Source: SCQX01 sp035720945
Lineage (GTDB): Bacteria; Pseudomonadota; Gammaproteobacteria; Burkholderiales; Burkholderiaceae_B
DNA: 18,093 nt
Assembly (NCBI GenBank): GCA_035720945.1
Contig: DASTNK010000164.1
Location: 1-18,093 of the forward strand
Reading direction: 5' to 3'
Shown here: positions 14,697 through 18,093 of the stretch, one piece after another
How positions within the stretch are numbered: the stretch's first letter is position 1
How the letters are laid out: every line of letters starts with the position of its first letter
Translations under genes and position numbers: made by a program
The notes under the pieces: generated by a model
What the model was told of the DNA's origin: nothing
Seen by the model: only the letters and a program-made list of their open reading frames with translations
Database searches by the model: none

Positions 14697-15632
14697 ATGG
14701 AATTTTTCCGCATCCACCGCACCATTCCGTTCATGCGCCACGCGCTGGTGCTCAACATCATCAGCCTGGTGATGTTCATCCTCGCGGTGTTCTTCATCGT
14801 CACACGGGGCTTCCATCTGTCCATCGAGTTCACCGGCGGCACGGTGATGGAACTACATTACACCCAGACGGCGCAGACAGAAAAAATCCGCCAGGCGATC
14901 GACACGCTGCACTACGCCGACTTCCAGGTGCAGAACTTCGGCACCTCGCACGACATCATGGTGCGCCTGCCGTTGCGCCCCAAGGAAACATCTTCCGAAC
15001 AAAGCCAGGCCGTGCTCAAGGTCCTGAAGGCGCAAACGCCCAACGTCGAATTGCGGCGTGTCGAGTTCGTTGGCCCCCAAGTCGGGCAGGAGCTCGTGCA
15101 CAACGGGCTGATGGCCTTGCTATGCGTGGTGGTCGGCATCATGATCTACCTCGCCTTCCGTTTCGAGTGGAAGTTCGCCGTGTCGGGGGTCATCGCCAAC
15201 CTGCACGACGTGGTCATCATCCTGGGGTTCTTCGCATTCTTCCAGTGGGAATTCTCGTTATCCGTGTTGGCCGGGGTGCTGGCCGTGCTGGGGTACTCGG
15301 TCAACGAATCCGTGATCATCATGGACCGGATCCGTGAAAATTTCCGCAAACAGCGCAAAGCGCCCACACGCGAAATCATCAACAGCGCCATCACGCAGAC
15401 GATTTCGCGCACCATCATCACCCACGGGTCGACGCAGATGATGGTGCTCTCCATGCTGTTCTTCGGCGGCCCGTCGCTGCACAACTTCGCCCTGGCCCTC
15501 ACCATCGGCATCTGTTTCGGCATCTACTCGTCGGTGTTCGTGGCGGCGGCCCTGGCCATGTGGATGGGCGTCAAACGTGAAGACATGATCAAGACCGTCA
15601 AGAAAGACGACCCGCGCGCGGAAATCGCCTGA
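14697..15632 (+). CDS. secF: protein translocase subunit SecF
   Basis: Partner of SecD in the inner membrane. It has 311 residues (E. coli 323): one N-terminal helix (about 17-36), the LSIEFTGGTVMEL motif (41-53), a periplasmic domain, FVGPQVGQEL (124-133), then five helices. In the fourth-helix motif GYSVNESVIIMDRIRENF the position of the E. coli proton-relay Asp213 is Glu204. An acidic residue is kept but changed. The start lies 53 bp after secD with AGGCGAG upstream. The stop overlaps the candidate miaB -35 box. Confidence 0.97.
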   Translation: MEFFRIHRTIPFMRHALVLNIISLVMFILAVFFIVTRGFHLSIEFTGGTVMELHYTQTAQTEKIRQAIDTLHYADFQVQNFGTSHDIMVRLPLRPKETSSEQSQAVLKVLKAQTPNVELRRVEFVGPQVGQELVHNGLMALLCVVVGIMIYLAFRFEWKFAVSGVIANLHDVVIILGFFAFFQWEFSLSVLAGVLAVLGYSVNESVIIMDRIRENFRKQRKAPTREIINSAITQTISRTIITHGSTQMMVLSMLFFGGPSLHNFALALTIGICFGIYSSVFVAAALAMWMGVKREDMIKTVKKDDPRAEIA

Positions 15633-15656
15633 CATCACCACGCATGCGGGTAAAAT
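15629..15656 (+). promoter_or_regulatory. candidate miaB promoter
   Basis: CTGACA (15629-15634, 5 of 6) and TAAAAT (15651-15656, 5 of 6) are spaced 16 bp, the best sigma-70-type match in the window. The -35 overlaps the secF stop codon. The start site would be near 15663, leaving a leader of about 45 nt. The core GTAAAATACCCGC (15650-15662) is identical to that before queA. Confidence 0.6.
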
Positions 15657-15664
15657 ACCCGCAT
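15644..15664. repeat. perfect inverted repeat over the miaB -10 box
   Basis: ATGCGGGTA (15644-15652) and TACCCGCAT (15656-15664) are perfect 9-bp complements around AAA, so the -10 hexamer lies at the dyad centre. It could be an operator. As RNA it would be a hairpin with a 3-nt loop and only three U after it, so at best a weak terminator for secF. Confidence 0.6.
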
Positions 15665-15707
15665 TTCCCCTGAAGCCCCCGGGATACACCCCGTTACGGC
15701 AGCCATC

Positions 15708-17122
15708 ATGCAAGACACCACATCCCCGTCGCCGGACACCGCGTCCGGCGATTCGATCGCACCACGCGACGCATCCCGCCCACGCAAACTGTTCATCCGC
15801 ACCTTCGGCTGCCAGATGAACGAATACGATTCCGACAAAATGGCCGACATCCTGCATGCCGACCAGGGAATCGAACGCACCAACACCCCGGAAGACGCCG
15901 ACGTCATCCTGTTCAACACCTGCTCCGTACGCGAGAAGGCGCAGGAAAAAGTGTTCTCCGACCTGGGCCGCGTCCAGCATCTGAAGCGCGAGAACCCCGA
16001 TCTCATCATCGGCGTTGGCGGATGCGTGGCCAGCCAGGAAGGCGAAGCCATCGTCCGGCGCGCCCCATACGTGGACGTCGTGTTCGGCCCACAAACGCTG
16101 CACCGGCTGCCCGACCTGATCGCGCGCCGCAGGGCATCGGGCCAGCCCCAGGTGGACATCCGCTTCCCCGAGATCGAGAAATTCGACGCCATGCCGCCCG
16201 CGCGCGTGGAGGGCCCCACCGCGTTCGTGTCCATCATGGAGGGTTGCAGCAAGTACTGCAGCTTTTGCGTGGTGCCCTACACGCGCGGAGAGGAAGTCTC
16301 GCGCCCCTTCGACGACGTGCTGGTCGAGGTGGCCGACCTGGCCGACCAGGGCGTGCGCGAAGTGACCCTGCTGGGCCAGAACGTCAACGCATACCGTGGC
16401 GCCATGGGCGGCACCGACGACATCGCGGACTTCGCCATGCTGCTGGAGTACGTGCACGAGATCCCGGGCATCGAACGCATCCGCTACACCACGTCGCATC
16501 CCAAGGAAATGACCACGCGCCTGATCGAGGCGCACGGCAAGCTCGACAAACTCGTACCGTTCCTGCATCTGCCCGTGCAGTCCGGCAGCGACCGCGTCCT
16601 GGCGGCCATGAAGCGCGGCTACACCTCGCTGGAATACAAATCCATCGTCAGGCGCCTGCGCGCGGCGCGCCCCGGCCTGAGCCTGTCATCCGATTTCATC
16701 ATCGGATTCCCTGGCGAGGGTGAAGCCGAATTCGAGAAAACCCTGGATCTCATCCGTCACGTGGGGTTCGACCAGTCATTCTCGTTCGTGTATTCGCGAC
16801 GCCCGGGCACCCCCGCGGCCGACCTGGACGACGACACGCCGCAGGCGCTCAAGCTCGAACGCCTGCACCGCCTGCAGGCCCTGATCAACGACCAGGCGGC
16901 CAAGATCAGCCACGACATGGTCGGCACGATTCAGCGTGTTCTGGTCGAGAAACCCTCGCGCCGCGATCCCAACGAACTGACCGGGCGCACCGCCGACAAC
17001 CGCATGGTGAACTTCGCCGGCCATCGCCGCCTCATCGGCCAGATGATGGACGTGCGCGTCGTCCAGGCCCTCACCAACTCCCTGCGGGGCGAAGTGCCCG
17101 AGGCCACGGCCGGAGCGACGGC

Positions 17123-17126
<4 letters not shown>
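15708..17126 (+). CDS. miaB: tRNA-2-methylthio-N6-dimethylallyladenosine synthase MiaB
   Basis: Radical-SAM enzyme that adds a methylthio group to i6A37 of tRNAs reading UNN codons. It has 472 residues, normal for the family. The N-terminal MTTase domain holds three auxiliary-cluster cysteines (Cys35 in TFGCQMN, Cys72 in NTCSVR, Cys106 in GGCVA). The radical-SAM cluster is CSKYCSFC (Cys180, Cys184, Cys187) followed by VVPYTRG, and a TRAM domain closes the protein (about 400-465, GRTADNRMVNF). The first 25 residues are a Ser/Pro/Asp-rich extension before the conserved start. The Shine-Dalgarno is weak. The stop overlaps the phoH start by 4 bp. Confidence 0.97.

Positions 17127-18093
<967 letters not shown>

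Noticed and set aside
15258..16568. 436-codon minus-strand open frame across secF and miaB
   Set aside because: Spans the antisense of two well-supported genes and their promoter gap; no recognisable motif.

Overview
The window is a GC-rich, gene-dense stretch of bacterial core chromosome, most likely from a betaproteobacterium of the Burkholderiales, Alcaligenaceae-like (the Bordetella/Achromobacter/Pusillimonas/Castellaniella group). This rests on the style of the proteins, the recurrent TAnAAT -10 boxes and the gene neighbourhoods. Lineage is inferred from memory of these families; no search was run. There is no rRNA, tRNA, CRISPR, phage, plasmid or toxin-antitoxin module, and no transposase gene.

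Layout. (1) 1-2342, minus strand: the N-terminal half of malic enzyme MaeB, running off the left edge, then a small FAD-linked-oxidase-like protein of unknown substrate. (2) 2436-3596, plus strand: a class I/II PLP aminotransferase, divergent from the FAD protein. (3) 3686-4666, minus: a membrane-anchored SLT-type lytic transglycosylase. (4) 4780-6324, plus: ubiD (ubiquinone synthesis), divergent from the transglycosylase. (5) 6334-9760, minus: a yqjD-yqjE-yqjK cluster of small inner-membrane proteins, upp (uracil salvage) and dacB (PBP4-type D,D-peptidase). (6) 9969-15632, plus: queA-tgt-yajC-secD-secF, linking queuosine tRNA modification to the Sec translocon accessory complex. (7) 15708-18093, plus: miaB (tRNA ms2i6A) overlapping a phoH/ybeZ-type ATPase cut by the right edge.

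How the genes relate. queA and tgt overlap by 4 bp and act in the same pathway: Tgt inserts preQ1 and QueA then converts it to epoxyqueuosine. YajC, SecD and SecF form the Sec accessory complex. miaB and phoH also overlap by 4 bp, the usual start of a miaB-ybeZ-ybeY-corC group. DacB and the transglycosylase both act on peptidoglycan but are not adjacent.

No previously undescribed multi-gene system was found. The least expected structure is non-coding: a 161-bp imperfect palindrome with perfect 21-bp ends wedged between the tgt stop codon and the yajC promoter, resembling a MITE or foldback element. Other items worth a second look are a perfect inverted repeat centred on the miaB -10 box, a 13-nt promoter core shared by queA and miaB, a short upstream ORF abutting SD-less dacB, and hairpins between yajC/secD and secD/secF.
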